A stretch of 64,000 nt of DNA. It comes from SKLM01 sp964575455. GTDB taxonomy: Bacteria > Chloroflexota > Anaerolineae > B4-G1. The stretch is taken from assembly GCA_964575455.1 (NCBI GenBank), contig CAZNRX010000001.1, positions 124,001 through 188,000 of the forward strand, given 5' to 3'. The first letter of the stretch is position 1. Every line of letters starts with the position of its first letter. Positions 1 to 8,754 of this stretch are shown here, one piece after another. A program made the translations under genes and the position numbers. The notes beneath the pieces were generated by a model. That model made no database searches and had not been told where the DNA came from. It was given only the letters and a program-made list of their open reading frames with translations.

Positions 1-446
1 GGGGTGTCGTCGAGCAGGGTGTACTCGACCCCGCCCTGGGCGAGCGCCTTGGGAAGGTGGGGTTCCCAGATCCGCTCGGCGATCCACGCGCCCCTCGGCA
101 CCACCCCGAAACGTTCCATCAGGTGCTGGTTCATCTTGCGGAGCTGTCCCAGCTTGTCCCGCTCCGGGATGGCGATGAATATCGGCTCGTAGTAGCCGCC
201 GGTGAGGAGCTCCACCTGCTCCCGCGTCACTAGATCGCCCAGCCGATCCAGGTGGTCGGGTTGATTGACGTGCAGCCAATCGAGCAGGGGGCCGCTGTAG
301 TGGAGCCCGAGGCGAATGCCCGGATGGCGCTCCAGGGTCTCCAGCATGGGATCGTAGGCCTTATGTGTGGCCTCGGCAAAGACGTGGTCGAAGTTGCCCA
401 CCGGCTGGTGGTTATGAATGACCAGGGAGAGTGTCAACTTAGACAT
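1..446 (-). CDS. GH57 family glycoside hydrolase, N-terminal part (cut by window edge)
   Basis: The open frame begins at the ATG complementary to 444-446 and runs off the left end, so only about 148 N-terminal residues are visible. They show the family 57 hallmark HNHQPVGNFD at residues 11-20. A second conserved block, GGYYEPIF, follows, then the GAWIAERIWEP block typical of the alpha-amylase and 4-alpha-glucanotransferase branch of GH57. These retaining enzymes act on alpha-1,4-glucans such as glycogen and maltodextrin. No signal peptide is visible, so a cytoplasmic glycogen or maltodextrin role is likely. The catalytic residues lie in the missing part. It is read in the same direction as xylA downstream in coordinates. 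Whether it is an amylase, a glucanotransferase or a branching enzyme cannot be decided from this end. Confidence 0.85.
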   Translation of the reverse strand, partial: MSKLTLSLVIHNHQPVGNFDHVFAEATHKAYDPMLETLERHPGIRLGLHYSGPLLDWLHVNQPDHLDRLGDLVTREQVELLTGGYYEPIFIAIPERDKLGQLRKMNQHLMERFGVVPRGAWIAERIWEPHLPKALAQGGVEYTLLDDT

Positions 447-553
447 AGCTCTGTCGCTTTCTTCTCGTCTGGGGCACCATGGAGCGGCCAGGTTTGGTGC
501 CCTGCCAACCACCGAAGCCGCCCACGCCCCACCGTGATCCCACTAGCGGGCTG

Positions 554-826
554 TTAGTTCGGGATATTGTCGTTTATTTTCGCATTTTGGTCAAGTGGCG
601 CGCCGCCCCACTGGGCGATCTTCTCTCCCCCCAGAGCATAGATGCTGACCATGTGAGTCAGCTCACCGACGTAGACCACGTCATGGTGGGTATCGAAGCA
701 GAGCGCGTCGGGGCGCAGCAGACCCATCCACTCGGTCCAGAAGTGGCCGTCGAGATCGAATGCCTGGATACTGTTGTTCTCGCCACCAGCCCTCCACGAC
801 CTCGTGCCGGTGACCTCCTGCGCCAT
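554..826 (-). pseudogene. Fragment of a six-bladed beta-propeller (NHL-type) protein
   Basis: The 90-codon frame encodes one to two propeller blades only. The recognisable part has the repeated pattern of an NHL or 6-bladed propeller: FDLDGHFWTEW, then a blade containing VVYVGELTHMVSIY, then GGEKIAQWGG. Full proteins of this kind are about 300 residues. The first 15 or so residues do not look like a natural start, and no signal peptide or further blades are found upstream or downstream. I therefore read it as the 3' remnant of a decayed gene lying between xylA and the GH57 gene. It could be a very short expressed protein, but nothing supports that. Confidence 0.5.
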
Positions 827-832
827 AGACCA

Positions 833-2002
833 CTATCGCGCTCCGAGAAGTAGCTCAATCACCAGTTGGTCCAGCCGCTCGTAGGGCTTTCCCCGTTCGC
901 CCATCGCCACCCGGTCAAAGGCGTGATCCTTGAGCGCGCCGGCCTTTGCGCTGGTGTAGGGGCCGGTGTAGTGGTCCATCGCCCCATCGTCAGCCCTAAT
1001 CTCGTCCAGCAGCGCCTGGATCTCGGGATCGGCGTCGAACTGCTCTGCCTTCTCCTTCAGAATGAGGTAGGTCCGCATGCAGCCCCTGGCGAAGGCCTTC
1101 ACGTCCTCGGCGTCGGCCGTGCGATAGGCGTGCGCATCGAAGTGGCGCGGCCCTTCGTATCCTACGTCCTCCAGGAACTTGACCACAAAGAAGGCCTGCT
1201 TGACGTTCTGCGAACCGAAGCGCAGATCCTGATCGTAGCGGGCGTAGTTCTGATCGTTGAGGTCGATGTGGAAGAGCTTGCCCGCGTCCCACGCCTGGGC
1301 CAGCGCGTGCGCGAAGTTGAGGCCCGCCATGTGCTCGTGGGCCACCTCCGGGTTGACCCCCACCATCTCCGGGTGGTCCAGCGTTTCGATGAAGCCGAGC
1401 ATCGCCCCCGTCGTCGGCAGGTAGAGGTCGCTGCGCGGCTCGTTCGGCTTCGCCTCCAGCGCGAACTCATAGCCATAGTCCTGGTCGACGTTGTACTCAC
1501 ACAGGAAGTTGAGCGCTTCGCGGAACCACTTGAGCGCCTCCGTCAGGTCCTTGGCTGCGTCGGTCTCCACCCCTTCGCGCCCACCCCAGAAGACGTAATA
1601 GTCCGCCCCAAACTCGGCGCCCAGGTCCATGGCCCGCATCGTCTTCTGCAGGGCGAAGGCGCGCACCTCGGGGTCGTTGCTGGTGAAGGCGCCATCGCGG
1701 AAGACCGGGTCGGCGAACAGGTTGGTCGTCGCCATCGGCACCACGACGCCCGTCTCGTCGAGCGCCTTCCTGAACTCGGTCACGATCCTGTCCCGCTCCG
1801 ACGGCGTCGCGTCGATGGGTATCAGATCGTTATCGTGGAAGTTCACCCCCCACGCGCCGACCTCCGCCAGCATGTGGACGATCTCCGCCGGGGACATGGC
1901 GTCGCGCACCGGCTCCCCAAAGGGATCTCCCCCCGTATTGCCCACGGTCCACAGCCCGAAGCTGAACTTATGCTCTGGTTTCGGTTGATACAGATCAGAC
2001 AT
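833..2002 (-). CDS. xylA: Xylose isomerase
   Basis: The 389-residue product matches the short (class I, actinobacterial-type) xylose isomerases, which convert D-xylose to D-xylulose and also D-glucose to D-fructose in the cytoplasm using two divalent metals. The catalytic histidine lies in NFHDND (H56, D59). Metal ligands are visible in EAKPNEPR (E183, K185), around E219/H222 and in HIDLND (D247, D250). VFWGGREG at 137-144 is also typical. The ATG at 2002 has a strong Shine-Dalgarno AGGAGG six bases upstream. No xylulokinase gene is adjacent. Instead the gene is flanked by two decayed fragments, so this carbohydrate locus has been partly eroded or rearranged. Function assignment is secure. 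Confidence 0.96.
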   Translation of the reverse strand: MSDLYQPKPEHKFSFGLWTVGNTGGDPFGEPVRDAMSPAEIVHMLAEVGAWGVNFHDNDLIPIDATPSERDRIVTEFRKALDETGVVVPMATTNLFADPVFRDGAFTSNDPEVRAFALQKTMRAMDLGAEFGADYYVFWGGREGVETDAAKDLTEALKWFREALNFLCEYNVDQDYGYEFALEAKPNEPRSDLYLPTTGAMLGFIETLDHPEMVGVNPEVAHEHMAGLNFAHALAQAWDAGKLFHIDLNDQNYARYDQDLRFGSQNVKQAFFVVKFLEDVGYEGPRHFDAHAYRTADAEDVKAFARGCMRTYLILKEKAEQFDADPEIQALLDEIRADDGAMDHYTGPYTSAKAGALKDHAFDRVAMGERGKPYERLDQLVIELLLGAR

Positions 2003-2017
2003 GATTTCCTCCTCGTG

Positions 2018-2215
2018 TTAGCTTAGTATGAACGCCACCAGCTCTCGATGCAGATCCTTCACGTAGTCCGCGTACATCTGGGCCGATATCTGGCTGCAGA
2101 TCGCGTCGCCCATGCCGATCACGTCGCACCCGGCCTCGATCTGCGCCCGTACGAACGCCTTCGCCGTTGGCATGACCTTCTCCAGAAGCGTCCTGCTGTA
2201 AGGCCGGATCCGAGA
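2018..2215 (-). pseudogene. C-terminal remnant of a uroporphyrinogen decarboxylase-like (URO-D/MtbA-type) protein
   Basis: Read on the minus strand, 2215 down to 2018 gives about 65 residues ending at TAA. They include KAFVRAQIEAGCDVIGMGD followed by CSQISAQMYADYV, the pattern found near the end of URO-D superfamily barrels, such as methyltransferases and sugar-locus URO-D-like proteins. A TGA stop (complement of 2216-2218) closes the frame upstream and no continuation is seen, so the N-terminal four fifths of the gene is gone. It lies 15 bases upstream of the xylA start, in the same direction. URO-D-like proteins of unknown role often sit in sugar catabolic loci of related bacteria, so it may once have been co-transcribed with xylA. 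Confidence 0.6.
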
Positions 2216-2380
2216 TCAGCCCATTCGACTAATGATCTCTTCTCTCCTGCTCATGAGGTGTCCTCAGGTTGCCGCTGTCATAGATGGCGAGACTGGCCTT
2301 AGCGACGGTGCTAGGACGAGGCCCGGCGCCATGATATCAAATATGAGGGCGATGCACAAGCCTTGGGCATCATGTCATCC

Positions 2381-2409
2381 TTGCCATTCCGCCCCATTCA
2401 TGCTACACT
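2381..2409 (+). promoter_or_regulatory. Sigma-A-type promoter for the secreted protein gene
   Basis: TTGCCA at 2381-2386 and TACACT at 2404-2409 are separated by exactly 17 bases, predicting a start of transcription near 2416 and a leader of about 75 bases before the gene at 2493. The 2216-2380 stretch between this and the URO-D-like remnant holds nothing else I can support. Confidence 0.55.
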
Positions 2410-2492
2410 TTCTGTTTGCCTACATAACGGCCTTGTGGGCTGTTTAGCTGTGCGTTCGATCTGAGGTCAGGTTCTTGTGAGGTAGATGATTG

Positions 2493-3239
2493 ATGCATAA
2501 ACGAGTGCTCTTGGTGGGGCTGCTGCTCCTGACGGGCTTGCTTGCCCTGGCCCCCGCGGGTCGGGCGGCCCCGCTCTTCCAGGCTCAGGCGATGATCACC
2601 TATCCGACGGACGGGACCACCGTCAGCGGCCAGGTTCAGGTCAAGGGGGTGGCCACGCACCCCAACATGGACTTCTACCAGGTCCGCTATGCATCGGGTG
2701 CGCAGCCGGCAGCCGACTCGCAGTGGCAGGACTTCGTCATCGTCGAGGGGCAGCAGGTGGACGGCGACGTGTTGGGCACCTGGGACACGACGCAGATCCC
2801 CGATGGTCAGTACACGCTGGCGTTGGCCGTCTGGGGTGTGAACGACGCCAATAACCCATACCTCTTCTTCGCCACGAACATCACCGTCAACAACACCAAC
2901 CCGGTCGCCACGCCGACACCGGAGGAGGAGCCGACCGAGGTGCCGCCTACGCCCACGCTCGGCCCTAGCCCCACCCCGGCGGCCGTCGAACAGCCCGCCA
3001 CGTCTACGCCGCGCCCCACGCCGACCCTGGTGGCCAGTCTTCTGCCCACGCCGACCATCAGCGCCAGTGAGGAGCCCGCTGTCTCCCTGAACGTAGGGCA
3101 GATTCGCGACGGTTTCTGCGTGGGAGGGCTGATCGCGGTGCTCCTGCTCTCACTCTGGGGCCTCTACCTGCTGGCGAAAGCCGGCTTGCGCTGGTTCCTG
3201 CGTCAGCGTTCGCAGTCATCCTCGGGTGCAAGGCACTGA
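2493..3239 (+). CDS. Secreted membrane-anchored protein with Ig-like domain and Pro/Thr-rich linker
   Basis: The 248-residue protein starts with a clear signal peptide (KR, then a leucine-rich core, then an Ala-Gly-Arg-Ala-Ala region near residue 26). A beta-rich domain of about 100 residues resembles bacterial Ig-like modules found in extracellular proteins (YPTDGTTVSGQVQVKG ... GTWDTTQIPDGQYTLAL). Then comes a stretch of about 60 residues made of Pro-Thr repeats, and near the C-terminus a transmembrane helix followed by a basic tail. It is therefore probably displayed outside the membrane on a flexible stalk. A TTG codon directly before the ATG is an alternative start; GAGG at 2479-2482 fits either. 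No specific function is recognised. It stands alone with its own promoter upstream of pth. Confidence 0.8.
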   Translation: MHKRVLLVGLLLLTGLLALAPAGRAAPLFQAQAMITYPTDGTTVSGQVQVKGVATHPNMDFYQVRYASGAQPAADSQWQDFVIVEGQQVDGDVLGTWDTTQIPDGQYTLALAVWGVNDANNPYLFFATNITVNNTNPVATPTPEEEPTEVPPTPTLGPSPTPAAVEQPATSTPRPTPTLVASLLPTPTISASEEPAVSLNVGQIRDGFCVGGLIAVLLLSLWGLYLLAKAGLRWFLRQRSQSSSGARH

Positions 3240-3313
3240 GGACGCGGCTAGCCTCGCTGTGCACCCAGAGACCCGCTCTACGTCGCGTCACTTCTTATGT
3301 TGGTACAGGATCT

Positions 3314-3904
3314 ATGAGTCGTCATCTTATCGTCGGATTGGGTAACCCGGGTCGGAAGTACGCCGACAACCGTCACAATGTGGGCTTCCGCTGCATCGAC
3401 CACCTGGCTTCGGCGCACGATCTCTCCTTCAATCGGCGACAGAGGCAGGCCAGCATCGCCCTTGGTCCCATCCTCCGGCGAGCGGTCGTTCTGATCAAGC
3501 CTCGCACCTTCATGAACAAGAGTGGATATCCGGTCGCGTCGCTGGCCCGCTTCTATCGTGTCCCGTTGGACAGGCTCCTCGTGGTCTACGACGACCTCGA
3601 CCTCCCTCTTGGCACCACGCGCATGCGGCCCCAGGGGGGCAGCGGGGGCCATCGGGGCGTGCAGTCCATCATCAACCAGCTCGGGAGTCAGGAGTTCCCG
3701 CGTCTGCGCATCGGCATTGGACGCCCGCCCGGACGCATGGATCCCGCCGACTACGTCCTTCAGGACTTCTCGGACGACGACGAGGTGCTTCTGGGAACGA
3801 CGTTGGAGCAGGCCACGGCTGCCATCGAGACTTGGCTGAGCGAGGGGGTCGAGGAGGCGATGGATCAGTATAACAGAAGCGTTCAGCGCGAAGCTGCTGG
3901 TTGA
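3314..3904 (+). CDS. pth: Peptidyl-tRNA hydrolase
   Basis: The 196-residue protein cleaves the ester bond of peptidyl-tRNAs released from stalled ribosomes, recycling tRNA in the cytoplasm. Family motifs are all present: the N-terminal VGLGNPGRKY, catalytic histidine in NRHNVGF, the FMNKSG block, VYDDLDLPLG with the conserved aspartate, GSGGHRGVQSI and the C-terminal YVLQDF. Length is normal for bacterial Pth. The ATG at 3314 is preceded by only a weak AGG, but it begins exactly where homologues begin. It lies directly upstream of mfd, a neighbourhood seen in many bacteria. Confidence 0.96.
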   Translation: MSRHLIVGLGNPGRKYADNRHNVGFRCIDHLASAHDLSFNRRQRQASIALGPILRRAVVLIKPRTFMNKSGYPVASLARFYRVPLDRLLVVYDDLDLPLGTTRMRPQGGSGGHRGVQSIINQLGSQEFPRLRIGIGRPPGRMDPADYVLQDFSDDDEVLLGTTLEQATAAIETWLSEGVEEAMDQYNRSVQREAAG

Positions 3905-3930
3905 CTTGGCCACGGTGATCAATAGGCGTC

Positions 3931-3949
3931 GCCGGGTTACAGACCCGGC
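3931..3949 (+). other. Hairpin between pth and mfd
   Basis: GCCGGGT and ACCCGGC form a perfect 7-bp stem with a 5-base loop. No run of T follows, so it is not a standard intrinsic terminator. It may be an attenuator or mRNA-processing site between the two genes. Confidence 0.3.
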
Positions 3950-3989
3950 TTGAGCGTATGTTAGGAGCGGGTGTAGCAGCAGCTTTGGC

Positions 3990-6900
3990 ATGAACATCTC
4001 TGGCCTCCTGACGGCGCTTGAGGCGCTGGAGCCTTATCACGCCCTGAAAGAGGACCTGAGGCGGGGTGACCTTCCCACCCCCCTGGGCCTGATGCGCGCT
4101 GCGCGGGCGCCCTTGCTGGCCGCTCTCGCTCGCGATCTGGCTGATCGCCCTATTCTGGTCGTCACTGGCACCGTTGGTCGTGCGCAGAAGATCGCTCAGT
4201 CCCTACGCGACTGGTCGGGCGACTCGGCGGCCGTGACTCGCTTCCCGGAGCCGCTCACCCTCTTCTATGATCGCGCGCCCTGGACCGACGAGGTCATCAT
4301 CGGGCGTCTACGAACGCTCCGCGCGCTCTCCGCCCTCCACGCTGCCGCCCCTACCCGCCCGCTGGTCGTAGTTGCCTCGGCGCGCGCGCTAATGCAGCGC
4401 ACGCTTCCCCTCCATCAGTACCGTCTTTCCGTGCGTGAGATCAAATTGGGCCAGCTGCTCGACCTCGAGCGCACGCTGCGGCGCTGGGCCGGTCTCGGTT
4501 ACGAGCCTGTGAGCGTCGTCGAGGCCGCCGGTCAGTTCAGCCATCGGGGCGGGATCATCGACGTCTTCCCCCCGGCCGACGATCTGCCGGTGCGCATTGA
4601 GCTTTGGGGGAATCAGATCGATTCCATTCGGCGCTTCGACCCCGCCACGCAGCGCTCGCAGAAGCGGGTGCAGAGCGTTACCATCACCCTTGCCAGAGAG
4701 GCCCTGCCGCGGCACGGTCCCCGCGTTGCCGAGCGCCTGGCCGAGGTGCTGGAGCAGGACCTGCCGGACGATCTGCGAGAGGAGCTGGAGGAGCACTACC
4801 GCGGGCTGGATGAGGCGATGCCGTTCCCCGGCCTTGAGTTCTACCTGCCCCTGTTCTACTCCAGCCCGACCACGCTTCTTAGCTACCTCCCGTCCGACGG
4901 CTTGCTCGTCGTCGATGACCGTTGGGAGTTGGCGGACGCCTGGGCCGAGTTGGAGCAGGAAGCGCTCGATCTGAGGAGTGCCGTCGAGGAGGACGGGTGG
5001 TCCTCCGCCCGCGGGCTGCCGGCGGATTACCCCTTGCCCTATGCCACCTGGGATGAATGGTCCGAGGCCACAACCGACCGATCGGTCCTCACCCTGGGCC
5101 ACGGTCGGGAGGGGACCTCGTCGGACGTTCCTTCGCGCCTGGCCGACTGTTTTATCCCCGGCCCACGCTTTGGCGGTCAACTGAAGCCGCTGCTCGACCA
5201 CATCGAGATGGCGCGGCTTCAGGGTGACTCCGTCGTCGTGGTCAGCCGACAGGCCCGGCGGCTGACCGACCTTTGGAGCAGGGACCATCAATACCAGTCG
5301 CCGCTGGAGGATCTGAGCGACCTCCCTTCCTCCTGGGGGGAGGAGCCCTCCCTTACGTTCGTGCAGGGAGCCCTTGACGAGGGCTGGATGCTTCAGCCTC
5401 CCAAAGGCACGGCCACGCTGCTCTTGACGGACGGCGAGATCTTTGGCTGGCGCCGTCCGGCCCCGCGGCGGCCTGTCCACCGTCGCCAGGCCGCCCCCGA
5501 GTCCGACTTCTCCGACTTCTCGCCTGGCGATTACGTCGTCCACGTCGAGTATGGCATTGGCATCTTCCGGGGGCTGGTCACCCGACGCGTTGAGGGCGGC
5601 GAGCAGGAGTACCTGCTGGTCGAGTACGGCGGTCAGGGTGGATCTCCACCGGATCGCCTCTACGTGCCCATCTATCAGACAGATCGCCTGGGCCGCTACG
5701 TCGGGAGCAATGATCGCCCACCGAAGCTTAGCCAGCTGGGCAAGGCGCGCTGGCGGGACGTCAAGGATCGCGTCAAGCGGGCCACCCGGGAGGTCGCCCG
5801 TGAGTTGCTGGAGCTCTACGCCACCCGCGAGCTGGCCACGGGACACGCTTACCGACCTGATACGCCCTGGCAGACTGAGCTTGAGGCTTCCTTTCCCTAT
5901 TTCGAGACCCGAGGGCAGCGGGAGGCCATCGTGGACGTCAAGGATGACATGGAGAGCCCCCAGCCTATGGATCGGCTGATCTGCGGTGACGTGGGCTACG
6001 GCAAGACCGAGGTGGCGATCCGCGCTGCGTTCAAGGCGGTGATGGACGGGCGGCAGGTCGCCGTCCTGGTGCCGACGACGGTGCTGGCCCAGCAGCACTT
6101 CGCCACGTTCCGGCAGCGCATGGAGCCCTTCCCGGTCGAGATTGAGATGCTCTCGCGCTTCCGCACCCGGGCCGAACAGGACGAGATACTGGAGAAGCTA
6201 CTGGCCGGCCAGGTCGACATCGTGATTGGCACCCACCGCCTGCTGCAGGATGACGTCGCCTTCGACGATCTGGGTCTGCTCGTCATCGACGAGGAGCAGC
6301 GTTTCGGCGTTACGCACAAAGAGAAGTTCAAGCGCATGCGCACGGAGCTGGACGTGTTGACGATGACGGCCACCCCGATCCCCCGCACGCTCTATATGTC
6401 ACTGACCGGTGTGCGCGATATCAGCGTCATCGAGACCCCGCCCGAGGAGCGCTTGCCGGTGTCGACCTACATCGGCACCTACGACAACGCGCTGGTTCGT
6501 CGCGCGATCCTCCGGGAGCTTGAGCGGGGCGGGCAGGTCTTCTACGTGCACAACCGCGTGCAGACCATCCAGGCTGCGCGGCGACGGCTGGAGCGCGTCG
6601 TGCCCGAGGCGAGGTTCGGCGTCGCTCACGGACGGGTGCGGGAGCGGGACCTGGAGCAGACGATGGTCCGCTTCGTCGCCGGTGAGATTGACGTGCTCGT
6701 CTGCACCACCATCATCGAGAGCGGCCTCGACATTCCCAGCGCCAACACCCTGATCGTGGAGCGGGCCGGCCGCTTCGGGCTCGGTCAGCTCTACCAGCTG
6801 CGAGGTCGGGTGGGCCGTGCTGCGCAGCGTGCCTACGCCTATCTCTTCCACGATCGGGAGAGCCGTCTCACCCCGGAGGGCCGCCAGCGACTGGAGACCA

Positions 6901-7532
6901 TTCGCGAGGCAAGTGGCCTTGGGGACGGCTACACCATCGCCATGCGGGACCTTGAGATTCGTGGCGCGGGCGACATTCTTGGTACGCGTCAGTCCGGTCA
7001 CATCTCGGCCGTCGGCTTCCATCTCTACACCCGTCTCCTGGCCCGGGCGGTGGAGGAGCTGAAGGCCGAGCGAGAGGGGAGGCCCCCGCCGCCAGAACCA
7101 CTGGCGAACATCCGCATCGACCTGCCCATCGCAGTGCGGCTGCCGGAGGACTACGTTCCCGATACCTGGCTCCGCTTGAAGATGTATCGCCGTCTGGCCG
7201 AGCTGAACACCATGGCCGAGATCGACGAGATGGAGACGGAGCTGATCGACCGCTTCGGACCGCTGCCCGGACTGGCGGAGAACCTGCTGTTCCAGCTGCG
7301 GCTCAAGGCGCTGGCCCGGGACGCCGGCGTGCGAGCGGTCACCGTCGACAACGGACGTCTGGCCCTGCGGCCGGCGGGCGAGTTCCCCCGGGAGGCGCTG
7401 CGTGGCCACCTATCCCGTGTCTTCGACGGTCGGGCCAGCGTGAGCCGGCACGGCGTCTGGCTGGCGAAGGAGGCCGACTGGGAGGAAGCGTTGGTGCGGC
7501 TGCTGAAGGAGATGGCGCGTGTGGAGGGTTGA
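3990..7532 (+). CDS. mfd: Transcription-repair coupling factor Mfd
   Basis: The 1180-residue ATP-dependent translocase removes RNA polymerase stalled at DNA lesions and recruits UvrA for nucleotide excision repair. The order of domains is standard. An N-terminal UvrB-homology region comes first (FSHRGGIIDVFPP near residue 180). The CarD-like RNA-polymerase interaction domain lies at about 508-610 (GDYVVHVEYGIGIFRG, YLLVEYG, LYVPIYQTDRL). The RecG-like translocase follows, with Walker A GDVGYGKTE near 665, the DEEQ box near 766 (LLVIDEEQRFGV), TATPIPRTLY and QLRGRVGR. The C-terminal TRCF/D7 domain is the last 170 residues. Length and motifs are complete. The stop codon overlaps the -35 element of the next promoter. 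Confidence 0.98.
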   Translation: MNISGLLTALEALEPYHALKEDLRRGDLPTPLGLMRAARAPLLAALARDLADRPILVVTGTVGRAQKIAQSLRDWSGDSAAVTRFPEPLTLFYDRAPWTDEVIIGRLRTLRALSALHAAAPTRPLVVVASARALMQRTLPLHQYRLSVREIKLGQLLDLERTLRRWAGLGYEPVSVVEAAGQFSHRGGIIDVFPPADDLPVRIELWGNQIDSIRRFDPATQRSQKRVQSVTITLAREALPRHGPRVAERLAEVLEQDLPDDLREELEEHYRGLDEAMPFPGLEFYLPLFYSSPTTLLSYLPSDGLLVVDDRWELADAWAELEQEALDLRSAVEEDGWSSARGLPADYPLPYATWDEWSEATTDRSVLTLGHGREGTSSDVPSRLADCFIPGPRFGGQLKPLLDHIEMARLQGDSVVVVSRQARRLTDLWSRDHQYQSPLEDLSDLPSSWGEEPSLTFVQGALDEGWMLQPPKGTATLLLTDGEIFGWRRPAPRRPVHRRQAAPESDFSDFSPGDYVVHVEYGIGIFRGLVTRRVEGGEQEYLLVEYGGQGGSPPDRLYVPIYQTDRLGRYVGSNDRPPKLSQLGKARWRDVKDRVKRATREVARELLELYATRELATGHAYRPDTPWQTELEASFPYFETRGQREAIVDVKDDMESPQPMDRLICGDVGYGKTEVAIRAAFKAVMDGRQVAVLVPTTVLAQQHFATFRQRMEPFPVEIEMLSRFRTRAEQDEILEKLLAGQVDIVIGTHRLLQDDVAFDDLGLLVIDEEQRFGVTHKEKFKRMRTELDVLTMTATPIPRTLYMSLTGVRDISVIETPPEERLPVSTYIGTYDNALVRRAILRELERGGQVFYVHNRVQTIQAARRRLERVVPEARFGVAHGRVRERDLEQTMVRFVAGEIDVLVCTTIIESGLDIPSANTLIVERAGRFGLGQLYQLRGRVGRAAQRAYAYLFHDRESRLTPEGRQRLETIREASGLGDGYTIAMRDLEIRGAGDILGTRQSGHISAVGFHLYTRLLARAVEELKAEREGRPPPPEPLANIRIDLPIAVRLPEDYVPDTWLRLKMYRRLAELNTMAEIDEMETELIDRFGPLPGLAENLLFQLRLKALARDAGVRAVTVDNGRLALRPAGEFPREALRGHLSRVFDGRASVSRHGVWLAKEADWEEALVRLLKEMARVEG

Positions 7533-7557
7533 CGGATACGCCCCAAGAGGTTATACT
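7529..7557 (+). promoter_or_regulatory. Sigma-A-type promoter overlapping the mfd stop
   Basis: TTGACG at 7529-7534 and TATACT at 7552-7557 are 17 bases apart, which predicts transcription from about 7564 into the small membrane-protein genes that follow. The -35 box includes the mfd stop codon. Confidence 0.6.
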
Positions 7558-7634
7558 GGAGGCAGTGAGCTGGAACGGCTTTAGGTGGCCCCTGATGATT
7601 CGGGCCGCTCGGCCGGTAGCGCGATGAGGAGTCG

Positions 7635-7925
7635 ATGACGATGAATGTCCTGCGTGACCTGTCCGTGATCCTTCTGGCGGCGGAGGCCTTTCTCTTCGCC
7701 CTGATCCCGTTGGCGCTCTTCGGCGCGCTGGTCTACGGCGTTTGGTGGCTGAGGAGGCATCGGAATCTACCTACCTGGCTCAGCAAGACCCGGGGCTACC
7801 TGACGCTGGGGCTTTCCTACGTCGAGCGGGTGATGGACGCGTTGGCCAAGCCCGTCATTGCGGCGCATTCTGCTTTCGCGACCCTGGATGGCTGGCTTGG
7901 TGCCGTGCGAGAGCGTGAGCGCTGA
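7635..7925 (+). CDS. Small membrane protein of unknown function
   Basis: The 96-residue product has one strong hydrophobic segment at about residues 8-37 (VILLAAEAFLFALIPLALFG), ending in WWLRRHR, then an amphipathic region with a second weakly hydrophobic stretch. The ATG at 7635 has a GAGGAG Shine-Dalgarno 6-11 bases before it; a second ATG two codons later is possible. It is the first gene after the promoter at 7529 and is followed by another small membrane protein. I recognise no family. Confidence 0.65.
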   Translation: MTMNVLRDLSVILLAAEAFLFALIPLALFGALVYGVWWLRRHRNLPTWLSKTRGYLTLGLSYVERVMDALAKPVIAAHSAFATLDGWLGAVRERER

Positions 7926-8011
7926 TCGAGGAGGGCTGCGGCTTCAAGAAGGTGAATGGTTACCGGAGATCACGTGAGCTGCTGAACAGTACGTGGAGAG
8001 GAGGCGATTGA

Positions 8012-8230
8012 ATGAATCTGAGAACGCGCGCGTTGGTGATAGGTGGTTTGGTCGGTGGGCTGGTCGGCGTGCTGGCCGCTCAGCTCTATCTGCGGTCGGT
8101 CGACAGTGAGCTGGACGAGGAGGGGCAGGTTGATCTTCCCTCCTTTGAACCCAGGGATCTGATCAAGCTGACGCTTAGCGTCCTGGGCACCCTCAAGCTG
8201 GTCGATAGTCTGAAGAAGCCCGCGGCATAG
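8012..8230 (+). CDS. Small membrane protein of unknown function
   Basis: The 72-residue product has an N-terminal glycine-rich transmembrane helix (residues 8-27, containing GGLVGGLVGVLAAQLYL), an acidic stretch (SELDEEGQ) and a C-terminal hydrophobic or amphipathic segment ending in KKPAA. A strong GAGAGGAGG ribosome binding site precedes the ATG. The order, size and membrane character suggest it works with the preceding small protein. The family is not recognised. Confidence 0.65.
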   Translation: MNLRTRALVIGGLVGGLVGVLAAQLYLRSVDSELDEEGQVDLPSFEPRDLIKLTLSVLGTLKLVDSLKKPAA

Positions 8231-8344
8231 GTCGCGTGCCAGAACATGTCTCGTGCCTGGAGCGTCGAGTGGCTCTGGAGCGAGCGTGGAAACGACGAAG
8301 CTGCTCTTGGGCGCTTCGACGGCCCGGTCGACAGGGGGGTATCG

Positions 8345-8752
8345 ATGGACTTCACATTCCCGTCTGATGCGTGGATCAAGGCGTTGAGCCGTCGGCTCAA
8401 CCAGAGTGCGTCGTACGAACGCTCTGCCAAGGATTGGGAGGGCGATTTTATCTTCATTGTGGAGCCAGACGAGGCCTATGAGGAGACAGCCTACCTCTTT
8501 TTGGGCCTCCATCACGGCAAGAGCACCAATGCAGCGCTCGTGGAGAGCGAGGATGAGCGAGATGCGGCCTTCGTCATCCGCGCCCCCTTCAGCGTCTGGC
8601 GCAGGGTCATCGAGGGAGACCTCGATCCCATCCGCGGCATGATGACCCGTCGGCTCAAGCTGTCGGGCAACATGATGAAGATTATGCGCTACCCCAAGGC
8701 GGCCCAGGAGATCATCTCCTGTTGCGCGGAGGTGCCGACCGACTGGAGCTAG
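8345..8752 (+). CDS. SCP2 sterol-binding-domain protein
   Basis: The 135-residue product resembles stand-alone SCP2 domains, which bind lipids or other hydrophobic molecules in a tunnel. Visible features are the N-terminal helix, the alternating strand region GDFIFIVEPDEAYEETAYLFL, the segment FVIRAPFSVWRRVIEGDLDPIRG, and the late KLSGNMMKIMRYPKAAQEI, which matches the typical SCP2 ending (G-D-...-K-A-...). The frame stays open upstream to 8246, but the ATG at 8345 has AGGGGGG eight bases before it and starts where SCP2 domains begin. It ends two bases before the dehydrogenase gene, so the two are probably one operon. Confidence 0.8.
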   Translation: MDFTFPSDAWIKALSRRLNQSASYERSAKDWEGDFIFIVEPDEAYEETAYLFLGLHHGKSTNAALVESEDERDAAFVIRAPFSVWRRVIEGDLDPIRGMMTRRLKLSGNMMKIMRYPKAAQEIISCCAEVPTDWS

Positions 8753-8754
8753 CC

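Noticed and set aside
866..2026. Long open frame on the plus strand opposite xylA (386 codons)
   Set aside because: It mirrors the xylA frame, has no family resemblance and a skewed Val/Arg/Leu composition. GC-rich genes often give such antisense frames.
3931..3949. tRNA or other structured RNA between pth and mfd
   Set aside because: There is only a single 7-bp hairpin. No cloverleaf arms or conserved tRNA bases can be drawn around it.
4389..6098. 569-codon minus-strand frame inside mfd
   Set aside because: It is a shadow of mfd codons; composition is unlike a protein and mfd is complete in the other strand.
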